DNA of 64,000 bases. Source: CALOAD01 sp942491415. GTDB lineage: Bacteria > Cyanobacteriota > Vampirovibrionia > Gastranaerophilales > CALOAD01. The notes beneath the pieces were generated by a model. It did no database searches. It was not told the origin of the DNA and worked only from the letters and a program-made list of their open reading frames with translations. The DNA lies in assembly GCA_942491415.1 (NCBI GenBank), contig CALOAD010000009.1, positions 1 through 64,000 of the forward strand. Direction: 5' to 3'. The position numbers and the translations under genes were made by a program. Each line of letters begins with the position of its first letter. Within the stretch, counting starts at the first letter, position 1. Shown here piece by piece: positions 24,687 through 34,000 of the stretch.

Positions 24687-24710
24687 TGCTTTTTTAAAAA
24701 GTTTTAAACC

Positions 24711-24977
24711 TTACTTTTTTTCAGTTTCAGTTTCAGTTTCAGTTTTAGTTTCTTCTTCTTCGTTTTCTTCCAGAAAAGTCTTATCAGAGTTCATGTTGTC
24801 TTTTTTCTCTTTGTCAGTCATTTCTGTAGATTCTTTATCTGTTTCTTGTATTTCTTCTTGAACAGTTGGTTTTACTTGTTCTTCAGGTTTATCTTCCATG
24901 GGTTGTTTTTGCATACAACCTGTTGCGATAGAAGCTACGAAGATACACATCATTAGACTTTTTGCCAGTTTTTTCAT
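24711..24977 (-). CDS. Small acidic lipoprotein
   Basis: 88-aa protein with a lipoprotein signal peptide: basic MKKLAKS, a short hydrophobic core and lipobox ATGC, so Cys21 would be lipid-modified. The mature part is almost entirely charged and low in complexity, Glu/Lys/Thr-rich, ending in repeated TETE units (about residues 76-86). The repeat is reflected in the DNA as tandem CAGTTT hexamers (24720-24745), which may vary in number. Function unknown. AGGAGTT precedes the ATG. Confidence 0.72.
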   Translation of the reverse strand: MKKLAKSLMMCIFVASIATGCMQKQPMEDKPEEQVKPTVQEEIQETDKESTEMTDKEKKDNMNSDKTFLEENEEEETKTETETETEKK

Positions 24978-25138
24978 TATAAAACTCCTCTTAAATTCTC
25001 AATTTACATTAAGGGTTAAAATAACTAGTAATCAAGCTAAATTCTATTTTAATATTTACAAACTCTCAATTCCCCGTTTGTGTTTTAATCGGCTAATTTT
25101 TAAAACCTGACAGGATAATGTTTTGCTATACTGTAGAT

Positions 25139-25756
25139 ATGAAAAAGAAAATATCGTATCTTTTAAGTTTTTTATTAATAGCAATGGGAGTTTTATTTAA
25201 GATGCCTGCTCTTTCACATCCTCATGGATGGATTGAAGTGCAGCCGAATTTTGTGATCGAAAATAATAAAATTGTTAAAATACGCTCAAATTGGGCTATG
25301 GGCGAATATTCAAGCATGTTTATTCTTGAAAGTGTTGATAAAAATTCTAATGGAATTATTGATGAAGATGAAAAAGCTGTTTTTATAGAGCAGATGAAAG
25401 ATTTTGTTTTTAAGCAAATGGCTTCACGGGATTATTTTAGTTATATCTATATTAATGGCAAGACTCTTAACTATAAAGGAGTAAAAGGTCTTGGGGCTTG
25501 GGTTAAAGAAGGTACGGTTTATTTTTCTTTTGATTTGAATTTGATTGAACCTATAAATATTTCAGACACCTGTGTAGAAGTGAGTTTTTATGATAACAGC
25601 TATTATTATGATGTTTATTTAAATGAAGATGAATCGGTGAATATAACATCTGCTGAGGATTATAGTTATAGTATAGTTGATGATCCCGATCATATTTATT
25701 ATTTTAATATGGTTGAGCCTCAAAAAATAACAATAATAAAGGGAAAAAGTGAATGA
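25139..25756 (+). CDS. DUF1007 family periplasmic protein
   Basis: About 205-aa secreted protein. The signal peptide (MKKKISYLLSFLLIAMG, then ALS) is followed by HPHGWIEV, the mature N-terminal His-rich motif typical of DUF1007 proteins, which are commonly encoded with nickel/cobalt exporters. An EF-hand-like loop DKNSNGIIDEDE lies near residue 80. Start choice: an in-frame ATG at 25118 gives seven extra residues, but the signal peptide begins naturally at 25139 and TATACT (25127-25132) looks like a -10 element between them. It overlaps the NicO gene by four bases (ATGA). Confidence 0.82.
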   Translation: MKKKISYLLSFLLIAMGVLFKMPALSHPHGWIEVQPNFVIENNKIVKIRSNWAMGEYSSMFILESVDKNSNGIIDEDEKAVFIEQMKDFVFKQMASRDYFSYIYINGKTLNYKGVKGLGAWVKEGTVYFSFDLNLIEPINISDTCVEVSFYDNSYYYDVYLNEDESVNITSAEDYSYSIVDDPDHIYYFNMVEPQKITIIKGKSE

Positions 25757-26592
25757 AGTATTTAGTGATTTTTTTAGCTTTTATTTGTTGTTTTTTGGTT
25801 TCGACAGAATTTTCTTATTGTGCTGAAGGTGCTCAAACCCCTTCATTTCGGATGAATGCTTCTCAAGGTGTTTTAAAAAGTTGGAAGAAAATAGTTGTTT
25901 TCCAAAAAAAATTGAACGTAAAGATGACAAAAAAAATGAAGGAACTGAAAAAAGATAAATCCTTTAAAACGCTTTTGCCTTGTTTGTTTTTAGCTTTTAT
26001 ATACGGTATTGTACATTCGCTTGGACCCGGACATGGAAAAGCTGTTGTTGTTTCGTATTTTTTATCTAACAGGTCAAAGGCTTGGAAAGTACCGTTAATG
26101 GGCTTTTATATAGCTTTTACGCATATATTGACTGCAATAGGGTTGGTTGTATTTGCTGATATTTCAATTAGGCAAGTTATAATTGATCCTGATAGACAGT
26201 TATATTTGTTTAAACTCTTTAGTTATTCGTTTATAGCTTTGATAGGCTTGTTTTTACTTATTAAAAACTTTATAAAAATATCTAATAAGGTTATAAAAGA
26301 AGAAATGGTAGGCGTTTTTGCCGGCATGGTGCCTTGTATTGGCAGTTTGTTAGTTTTATTGTTTGCAATGGCAAATAATATATTGATTATTGGAGTTTTG
26401 ATAACTTTTGCAATAGCGGCAGGAATAGCTGTTACTGTTACTGCATTTGGATTTATAGCATTTTATGCTTATAAAGGATTTGAATTTTCTGATGCTAAGG
26501 TCAAAACGAGTTTAATAACAAGGTCTGTAAGCATATTGAGTGCGCTGTTTATTATTGGTTTTTCTGTTTTAATGTTGGTTAATTTGACATAA
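25753..26592 (+). CDS. NicO/RcnA-type nickel/cobalt efflux membrane protein
   Basis: 279-aa membrane protein. An N-terminal signal-like helix is followed by a Lys-rich segment and six or so membrane helices. The helix-1 core has GIVHSLGPGHGKAVVVSYFL, the HxxGPGHxK pattern of the NicO/RcnA family, with a second conserved GFYIAFTHILTAI. Unlike RcnA it lacks a long His-rich loop. It is coupled to the DUF1007 gene. Export of Ni or Co ions is the family function; the actual metal is not shown by the sequence. Confidence 0.85.
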   Translation: MKYLVIFLAFICCFLVSTEFSYCAEGAQTPSFRMNASQGVLKSWKKIVVFQKKLNVKMTKKMKELKKDKSFKTLLPCLFLAFIYGIVHSLGPGHGKAVVVSYFLSNRSKAWKVPLMGFYIAFTHILTAIGLVVFADISIRQVIIDPDRQLYLFKLFSYSFIALIGLFLLIKNFIKISNKVIKEEMVGVFAGMVPCIGSLLVLLFAMANNILIIGVLITFAIAAGIAVTVTAFGFIAFYAYKGFEFSDAKVKTSLITRSVSILSALFIIGFSVLMLVNLT

Positions 26593-26595
26593 AAA

Positions 26596-26669
26596 TGCGC
26601 CTGATGCGATTTGAACGCACGACCTACGGCTTCGGAGACCGTTGCTCTATCCAGCTGAGCTACAGGCGC
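26596..26669 (-). tRNA. tRNA-Arg (anticodon CCG)
   Basis: On the minus strand the 74-base cloverleaf starts GCGCCTGTAGCTCAGC and ends with acceptor complement CAGGCGC plus discriminator A. The anticodon arm is ACGGT-CTCCGAA-GCCGT, placing CCG at positions 34-36 (Arg, CGG codons). The T arm contains GTTCAAATC. CCA is not encoded. It starts three bases past the NicO stop on the opposite strand. Confidence 0.95.
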
Positions 26670-27487
26670 AAGTTTTGAAAGTTATGTATAACATAACATA
26701 TCATTATTCAAATACTATTTGCAACCTTGGTAGTGATAAATTATTTTATGTAAATTCAGAACTTTAAAAATCCTCTCTCCGAGTGGGAAACTTTTTGTGC
26801 AAAAAGTTCCACAAAAACTTCGACGCGAATTTGTTTTCTTGTTTTATACGCTTCACTTGATTTTGACTTTCTTTTCAAAATCTGCTTACACAACTCACTA
26901 ACGTTCAAACACAGCAAGCATCCTTTATATTTGACGTTCCGCTCTAAAACTTACGAAAACAAACTACGGTCTATTTTGGGAAAATTAAAGCCTAACAAGC
27001 GAATTAGAGATTCTTAAAAAGTTATTCCTGAGAAAATTTATCCCCCCTGAAGTAATCTCAAAAAACCTCAAAACCAACAAGGCAAAAGTCTAAAGAGCTA
27101 CTTTAAAAATCTATAAACTAACTATAAAAATCAAAAAAATAATAAAAATTTAAATTTCTTTAGGGGGTAAATTTTTGATTTAATAACCTTTTTATAGAAG
27201 CTCTATGAACGGCTAATCTAAGGTTTTTTAGCCTTGCTTGTCAAGGTAAAAAACCGCTTAAAAAATTATAACTACGGACTTAAAGCTTTTATTGAATTTA
27301 CATAAAATACTTTATCAACTCGAATTGCTAGTTATTTTTTTACAAAATTATCAAAATCCCCACCCCAAGCCACCCAATATATAATAAAAAGGCTTCGCCT
27401 TTTCAAATCCATAAATATTTTGATAATTTAAAAGCATTATTAATTGGTAATTGCAACTAACTAGCAATTCAGGTTATAAGTCACTAC
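26670..27487. other. 818-base gene-free region rich in hairpins
   Basis: No convincing CDS was found. Visible structures: a hairpin at 26783-26812 (GTGG.AACTTTTT arms around GTGC); a long-range inverted repeat AAATTTA-CCCCC-like at 27034-27047 and 27163-27174; a strong stem at 27222-27255 (GGTTTTTTA/TAAAAAACC plus CCTTG/CAAGG); and the terminator at 27387-27403. A start-less open frame runs from about 26766 to 27020. The region could hold a structured RNA, a mobile-element remnant or a decayed gene. Confidence 0.5.
27387..27403 (-). terminator. Probable terminator for the second MCE gene
   Basis: Stem AAAAGGC/GCCTTTT around a TTC loop. Read on the minus strand it is followed by a T-rich run, 85 bases past the stop of the MCE gene. 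Confidence 0.6.
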
Positions 27488-28447
27488 TTATTTACTACCG
27501 CAACCCTTAGGGTTATCGCATTCGTTTATATCGTCAATGGGTTTACCGAAAGTAAAACGCAAGAATAAAAAACGTTTGTCTAAAACCGCTAAAAGCTTGT
27601 TCATAAGACAATTTGTCTTTTGGATCATTCCTTGCGTGACTTCAGGTATTTTCCCGTCCAAAGAGCAAAGTTTTTTATTGGTTGTCTCGAGTGATTGTGA
27701 AACTTTTTTTAGGTTTTTGCTGGTTTCAATAATTGTCTCAGGAGCCTGAGCTGCGCTGTTTTGAAAAGTTTCACTTTCGGTTATTTCACTGAGTGATTTT
27801 ATAGTTTTTGAAGTATATTTAAGTGTATTTTTTATATTATTTTTCACTTCAGGATTTTTAGTGATTTTTCTAATATCTTCAATACTTCGGGTTAGTTCTT
27901 TGCTGGATTTTTGAATTTCGGTTAAAGTTCCGCTTAAAGTAGAAGTGATATTTTCTACGTTGTTGATTACTTTACGTACTCGTTTTTCTTCGAATTCTTC
28001 TTCTAAAAAGTCGTTCAAACGTTTGAAAAATTTATTAGAACGTCCTATAATTACTTCTCCGTTTTCAATAATATCTTTAGAAGGTTTTTCAGGATATATA
28101 AGGCTTACATATCTTCTTCCCAGTATATTTTCTATGCCGAGTTCGAGAAGGGTATTTTCGGGCAAAATAAGCCCTTTATAGAATATATCGACTTTAAGTT
28201 CAAGAAATTTTTGATCGTCAGATAACCTTATATCTGTTACCTGTCCTACTTTATAGCCTCTATAGTAGGCATTCATGTTTTGATCGATAAAACCCCTTGT
28301 AATTGGTGCTGCGTCTTCAATTTTTAAAAATATAGTCATTTCAGGTTTTTTTAGGTGGATTTTTGCCAGTCCTAAAATGAAAATAATTCCTATCAGTGAT
28401 AATAAGACTATAGTTCTTGTTTTTATGCAAAGAAAATGTTTTTTCAA
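27488..28447 (-). CDS. Second MlaD/MCE domain protein
   Basis: 319-aa protein with a basic N-terminus, one membrane helix (about 11-28), a single MCE domain (about 36-120, including AYYRGYKVGQVTDIRLS and LGRRYVSLI) and a Ser/Thr/Lys-rich coiled coil. It ends in DKRFLFLRFTFG plus a short Cys-containing tail, and so shares the KRFL-x-R-x2-F ending with the operon MlaD at 7001-8365. It is a stand-alone paralogue without its own permease or ATPase here, so it may use the MlaEF complex or form an alternative lipid conduit. Confidence 0.85.
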   Translation of the reverse strand: MKKHFLCIKTRTIVLLSLIGIIFILGLAKIHLKKPEMTIFLKIEDAAPITRGFIDQNMNAYYRGYKVGQVTDIRLSDDQKFLELKVDIFYKGLILPENTLLELGIENILGRRYVSLIYPEKPSKDIIENGEVIIGRSNKFFKRLNDFLEEEFEEKRVRKVINNVENITSTLSGTLTEIQKSSKELTRSIEDIRKITKNPEVKNNIKNTLKYTSKTIKSLSEITESETFQNSAAQAPETIIETSKNLKKVSQSLETTNKKLCSLDGKIPEVTQGMIQKTNCLMNKLLAVLDKRFLFLRFTFGKPIDDINECDNPKGCGSK

Positions 28448-28631
28448 AATTTATACCTTAAAGCTTATTTAAAGCGAAATATAGTTTAAATACTAAAGAG
28501 TGTAAATAGCCTTATTGGTGCTTTTAGGGGGTATTTGAAAGAAAATAAAAACTTTTTATTTTTTAAAAGGTAACTTTTTTGCTTACTTTTTAGTAAAATA
28601 TTGTAGTAAAAGATTAAAAAGGAGCAGATAG

Positions 28632-29153
28632 ATGCCCGAATTAGTAAAGCAAAAGATCAGAGACGTTCATGACTTTCCAAAACCCGGAATAGTCTTTAAA
28701 GATATAACTACAGCTATAAAATGTCCTAAAACATTCAAAAGAATGGTTGATTTTTTAACAACCGAATTTAAGGATGAGAAAATTGATTATGTAGCGGCGA
28801 TAGAATCCAGAGGGTTTATTTTTGGAGCACCGCTTTCATATAACCTTGATGCCGGTTTAATTATTATAAGAAAACCCGGCAAACTTCCTGCTAAAGTAGA
28901 AAGGGTTTCTTATGATCTGGAATACGGTTCTGATAGTGTTGAAATTCACGCAGATGTAATAGAACCCGGCAAAAGGGTTTTGATAATTGACGATCTATTA
29001 GCGACAGGTGGGACAGTAGGTGCCGCTTGTGAATTGGTAGAAAAAGTGGGTGGAGTTAATGTTGGTGTTGCTTTTATTGTTGAGCTTGAGTTTTTAAAAG
29101 GTAAGGAAAAAATTCCTCAAGGTGTAAAAACAGTTTCAATGGTTAAATATTAA
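28632..29153 (+). CDS. apt: Adenine phosphoribosyltransferase
   Basis: 173-aa purine-salvage enzyme making AMP from adenine and PRPP. It has DFPKPGIVFKDIT near the N-terminus, AAIESRGFIFGAPL, and the PRPP-binding motif VLIIDDLLATGGTVGAA (about residues 120-136). Length is standard for bacterial Apt. AAGGAG precedes the ATG and a strong terminator follows, so it is monocistronic. Confidence 0.96.
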   Translation: MPELVKQKIRDVHDFPKPGIVFKDITTAIKCPKTFKRMVDFLTTEFKDEKIDYVAAIESRGFIFGAPLSYNLDAGLIIIRKPGKLPAKVERVSYDLEYGSDSVEIHADVIEPGKRVLIIDDLLATGGTVGAACELVEKVGGVNVGVAFIVELEFLKGKEKIPQGVKTVSMVKY

Positions 29154-29164
29154 AAGTTATTTTA

Positions 29165-29198
29165 AAACGGTGGAAGCTTATTGCTTCCACCGTTTTTT
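29165..29198 (+). terminator. Rho-independent terminator after apt
   Basis: Perfect 13-base arms AAACGGTGGAAGC (29165-29177) and GCTTCCACCGTTT (29183-29195) around TTATT, followed by TTT. It can also serve the converging OmpA/MotB-like gene. Confidence 0.93.
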
Positions 29199-29211
29199 AG
29201 TTTAGTATTTT

Positions 29212-29961
29212 TTATTCATTATCTTGTTTTGTAGCTTCGGTTGCTATTAGCTCTTCAGTTTCTTCTTCTGAGAAATTATATTTTTTGATTAGATCGATAA
29301 AAGTAAAATCTTTTATTTGAAATTTGAGTTCTACCCGTCTGCTTTTTTCGTAATCTTCTTCACCATTGGTTAGAACAGGTACAGAATAGCTTCGACCGTT
29401 GGTAGATAAAAGCTTGAGGACGTTGGTTTTGTATTCTTTATCTTTAAATTTTGTTGAAGCTATAAAACTAGAAACGGCTAAAGCTCTTTTAACACTTAGT
29501 TCAAGGTTTTTTGTGTAATTTTCTTCTTCTGTTTTTGCAGTTGAAAAACTTTGACTGTCTGTATGACCTTCTACAATTACTTTTGAAATGTTTTTCTTTA
29601 TTTCGGGGTCATTTAAAAGCGCTCCGAAATAAACAGGAATAACTTCGCTTAGGTAGTTTTTTCCGTTTTCTGAAATTGTCCATTCATTTAATTCAAAAAG
29701 TTCCAGCTCTGATATTTTTAGGTTCCCCGTTAGTTTATCGATATTTACGGGAATTTCTTTTTTGTCGAATTCGTTCATTAGTTTTTGGGTAACGTCTCTT
29801 TTTATTTTTATTTGATCAAGATTTTGTTTTGTTAATCCTGTCATAGCAAGGGCGAAAAGCACAATAAAGACAATGGATAAACCTAATAAAAGGTCACTCA
29901 TTGATGCCCAGAATACATTTTCGTCGTTATGTGATTCAAAATTTGGTCTTATAAATTTCAT
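29212..29961 (-). CDS. ZorB/MotB-like OmpA-domain stator protein
   Basis: 249-aa inner-membrane protein. A short cytoplasmic start is followed by FWASMSDLLLGLSIVFIVLF, a helix with Asp23 in the place of the ion-carrying Asp of MotB/ZorB. The periplasmic C-terminal half has an OmpA-type peptidoglycan-binding fold: KVIVEGHTDS (about 130-140) and NLELSVKRALAVSSF. It lies 13 bases after its MotA/ZorA-like partner, forming a two-gene operon. It resembles ZorB of the Zorya defence system more than flagellar MotB because of its partner, but the other Zorya genes are absent. Likely role: energy-transducing stator for an unknown effector. Confidence 0.82.
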   Translation of the reverse strand: MKFIRPNFESHNDENVFWASMSDLLLGLSIVFIVLFALAMTGLTKQNLDQIKIKRDVTQKLMNEFDKKEIPVNIDKLTGNLKISELELFELNEWTISENGKNYLSEVIPVYFGALLNDPEIKKNISKVIVEGHTDSQSFSTAKTEEENYTKNLELSVKRALAVSSFIASTKFKDKEYKTNVLKLLSTNGRSYSVPVLTNGEEDYEKSRRVELKFQIKDFTFIDLIKKYNFSEEETEELIATEATKQDNE

Positions 29962-29974
29962 TTATTGGCTCTTT

Positions 29975-30880
29975 TTATTTGTCTATAAGTTTATCGAGTA
30001 CATTTTTGTTAAGGAAATCTTTTTGTTGATTAAGCCCGAATACAATGTTTTCAAGGTATGGAGCCAGATGAGCTTTCATGCTGTGATCCATTGCGGATTT
30101 GAAATAGCCCGGCATATCTTTGATATAAAGGTTTAATGCGTTGTTTTGATTTTTTGTTTCCTTGATAAGATCGATGAGGAACTTCTCGGCAGATATTTTA
30201 TCGAATAGTCTGTTAACTTCTATTTGCAAATTATTTAAAGGTTGTTTGCAAAGAAAATAGTAACCGATTCTTTCAATTATAATAAAACTTAAGGCTGATC
30301 CGATTGCCAAAATAGATATCATTGCTGCTATTTCGATGTTTTCTAATAGATGGGTAATAGAAGTTATGGTTTTTTCTTCAGAGCTGAAGTCTATTCCTGA
30401 AAAGCCCATTGCAATGTACAAGAAGGTTCCTAAAGGTCCCATTCCTGTGAGTAGTCCTGGGATTGATGAAATAAGTTTATGGTTTATTTTTCTATTAATT
30501 AAAGTTTCTTCGTTGAAATAAAAATTGGCATCTGAAGTGCAATATATTTTTGATTCATTTGACATGGCAGCATCAAAGTGAAAGCTATCGTTTAAAGAGT
30601 CTTGAGAACTTTTGTCGCTAAAAATAAGGTTATTGCTGAATTCTTCCCAATAGTCGGCAATAAAAGCGTTTGATATCATAAGTTGATGTAATTCTTGGTA
30701 TCTAAAAATGATTTCATTTTTTTTGAAAGTTTTAAGAATCTTGATAACTTTTTGAAGATTTATGTTGATATAAACTGCTTTTATTACAAAAATAATCAAG
30801 AAGACTGTAAAAAATATTGCTACAAAAGTTAAAGCAGGGTTTGAAAAAATGTTCATATTCACACTTTCCGGTTGTTTCAA
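29975..30880 (-). CDS. ZorA/MotA/TolQ-like proton channel protein
   Basis: 301-aa protein with one N-terminal helix (about 12-35), a cytoplasmic stretch, then two helices: IPGLLTGMGPLGTFLYIAMG (about 140-160) and NIEIAAMISILAIGSALSF (about 187-206). The IPGLLTGxGxLGTFL segment matches ZorA-type channel proteins as I recall them. The region after the last helix is only about 85 residues, far shorter than the several-hundred-residue cytoplasmic tail of classical ZorA. With the downstream OmpA-domain protein it should form an ion-driven 5:2-type stator. Transcribed divergently from the 1175-aa protein, 143 bases apart. Confidence 0.8.
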   Translation of the reverse strand: MKQPESVNMNIFSNPALTFVAIFFTVFLIIFVIKAVYININLQKVIKILKTFKKNEIIFRYQELHQLMISNAFIADYWEEFSNNLIFSDKSSQDSLNDSFHFDAAMSNESKIYCTSDANFYFNEETLINRKINHKLISSIPGLLTGMGPLGTFLYIAMGFSGIDFSSEEKTITSITHLLENIEIAAMISILAIGSALSFIIIERIGYYFLCKQPLNNLQIEVNRLFDKISAEKFLIDLIKETKNQNNALNLYIKDMPGYFKSAMDHSMKAHLAPYLENIVFGLNQQKDFLNKNVLDKLIDK

Positions 30881-31023
30881 ATAAAAATATACATTATATT
30901 AGCTTTTTGTTGTTCATTCGTTAAAATGATACTGCTTAAAAACTATTTATTATTTGTTAAATTAATTATAGAATAATAATTGTAAAATATTAACCAAGTT
31001 AGGATTTTTAATTAACATACCTT

Positions 31024-34000
31024 ATGAATTGCCCAAGATGTAAAGATGTCGTATCACCGGATGATTTTTATTGTAGCAGTTGCGGGAAATTGCTCAAAAT
31101 AGAATGTCCAAGATGCGGATACGTAAATAATAGATCTGTTTGTCGACAGTGTAAGCTAAAGCTGGTTGTGCAGTGTAGTAAGTGTGGGCAAAAAAACCAT
31201 ATCACTTCAAGGAGTTGCCGAAAATGCGGTGGCGCAATTGAAACGGAACATAAAATTGAATCACGTTTGAACCAATTTGCGGTTGTGGCTGTTGAATTTT
31301 TGAATATTGAACAACTGAAAACCGGCATGGGAAAAACATATGAATCAATATATAATGGACTTTTTAAGTTTTTAAATTTCGAGGCGACAAAACATAAAGC
31401 AAGATTAAAGTATATTTCTGAAAATACTTGTGTATTAGCTTTTGATCAAAATGAAACGCTTTATGAATCCAGCAATTCGGCTTTGGATTCAGCAATAAAA
31501 GCTGTGGGCTTTTTTAGAAACGTAAATGAAAAAATATCAGGGCTTTTTGATATTGAACTAAAAGTAAAAATAGGTGTTTCAATTAGTTCTGTGCTTGATC
31601 GTCGTGGAATAGCCAGGCATGAACGTTCTATCACGACTAATGATGATATTTCGATAATAGTAAATCCTGATATTTACAAATATAATTCAGGTAAATATTG
31701 TTTTGAGCATCTTGTTTCCATTTTTATTAACAACCAATTAACTTCTTTTTATAAATTGGATCTGGCTTCTATAGAATCTTTAAGAACCAAGAATCTCAAG
31801 AAACTTGAGGAAAAAAGAGTTGCTTGGGATGAAGAGAATTATGATGATGATAACGAAATAAATTTTTCCGGAAAAAAACGAAGCTTGATGAAAGTTTCTC
31901 AGTTGGATTTGCAGTATGGGATTGAAGAATATGTATCGAATTCAGAATGTTTTAGTCTGATAAATTGTATTGCAAATAAAGAAAAAGGCATTTATTTTGA
32001 TCATGCTTTTAGGCGTTTACGTAGAAAATCACTGGATCTTAATTGGTGTAAAGTTGTTATTGGTAAGTCCGATGATATAACTCCATATGGACTTATAAGG
32101 AAAATAACACGTGAAGTTCTTGAGATGGATAAGCTTTATGCTGATAGAACGGATGAAAGATTTTTAATTAAGCAAAAAATTCATAAAGTGGTTGGGAAAA
32201 ATTATCAAGAGTTAGAAGATCTTTGTGTTTTAAGTCCAACCATAAAAAAAGATGCATTTGTATTTAAAGAGGCTGTTATTATACAATTTACAACCCTTTT
32301 AAATGTTTTAAGTGCTGAAAAAAAGTTAGTTATTGTAGTAGAAGACTTTGAACATGCTGATGCTTCTTCTATAGAGTGCTTGAAAAATATTTTTGAACAA
32401 AAGTATATAAGAGGAAAAATTACACTGGTTATCTCTACCGATAAAGAATTTAGATTGAGCAGTGTAATACCTAAGATTAGTCATTATCCTTGGTATACCA
32501 AGATCATTATTAAGCAAGAGACTAATGAGACTGTAAACGATTTTATTAAAAGATATTCAGGCGGGCTTGAAGATAATTTTATCTTGAGTAAAATTGCTGA
32601 AAAATCACTGGGATCGATGGTTTATGTTAATCAAGGTCTTCATTATTTGGTTGATCATGGTGTTTTGTTAAAAAAATCTAATAAATTATTTGTTGTCTCA
32701 GATAAGATTATTCATATACCAAGCTCTATCGAAGATTTAATATACAAAAGAACGGCTTTGTTAATGGAGAATCCTGATTTGTTCGGTTTTTATCTAACTT
32801 TGGTTATGTTAGGACCTAAAGTTAGTAATGATATTTTAATGCAGCTTTATAAATCGGGTGTTAAAGATAAGCTCGAAATACTTATCGAAAAAGGTTTTGT
32901 AGAAGTGTTAAAAGATAAGTATGTTTATTTAAGATATTTTAATCTGTTTAGAAAAGCTGCAATTGCCATAGCAGGATCTGAGAAGTTAATTAAATCAGCA
33001 GAAAAATTAAGTAAAGTCTTTAATGTAAATGAAGAGTATTTGCATCCTGTAACTCTTGAATATTTTTATTATCAAGACAAAACCGAAGAGGCAGCGTCTT
33101 TGTTACATTCTTTTAATGAGCTTTGCTTGGATTTTGGAGATATACCTGCCCATGTAAAAGGTTTTGAAAGTTTTATAGGGTTTATGGGTGTTGATATGAA
33201 TCACTTTGATGGCTCTAAAGCAGATAAAAACCTTGCAGGTCTGGTATTTAAGTCAGCTGAAGTGATCGGAAAACTTGCTTATCAAGATCATCCTCTTATT
33301 GCAAGAAAATACCTTAAAATTGCAATTAATGCGGCTGAGTTAGAGCAAGATCGTGAAAAAATAATTGAATTAAGCAGTTTGATAGTTCAGGCATGTAACT
33401 TTACTGACTATTATCAGGATACAATTGATTATTTGGGTAAAATAACTTCACTTGTTCCAAAAGAAGCTTTTGATGTTAAACATGAAAATTTTGAATTGAA
33501 ATTTTATTTGCTTAATTTCATAAAACTTCAAGCCCTTTTAAATACAGGAGATTTAAAAACTTGTATTAATCTGGCTGAGGATATGCTAAGTGCTTTTGAG
33601 TTTATACAAAAAATAAATAAAAATGATAATAAATTAGCCAAGCTTACCGGCATGAAAGAAGATATATTCGTTATTAAGGCAAAAGCAGAGCTAATGGCGG
33701 TTAATAATAATCTTGTTAAAACCCTTGAATACCTTAAGTTGATATCACCCCAAAAGCAACAACTGGCTGGTGTTTTAGAGGTAGGGCAGGATATTATCAG
33801 CGGTGTTAATACTGAAAAAATGCAAAAACTGGAAAAATTATCATCTAAACTTAAGACAAGTGCTAAAATTTTGGACGAAAGTTACTTATATTGTGAGTTT
33901 TTTAGGATAATTGCTAAAATGCAATACGGAGAATGGAGTGAAGTTGCAAATATAGCTTATTCTTTGAGATCACTGGCCGATGATCTGGGTGATTTTGAAA

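Noticed and set aside
26766..27020. Start-less open frame in the gene-free region
   Set aside because: No start codon, no ribosome-binding site and unusual amino-acid composition (Ser/Thr/Cys-rich) compared with the window's genes.
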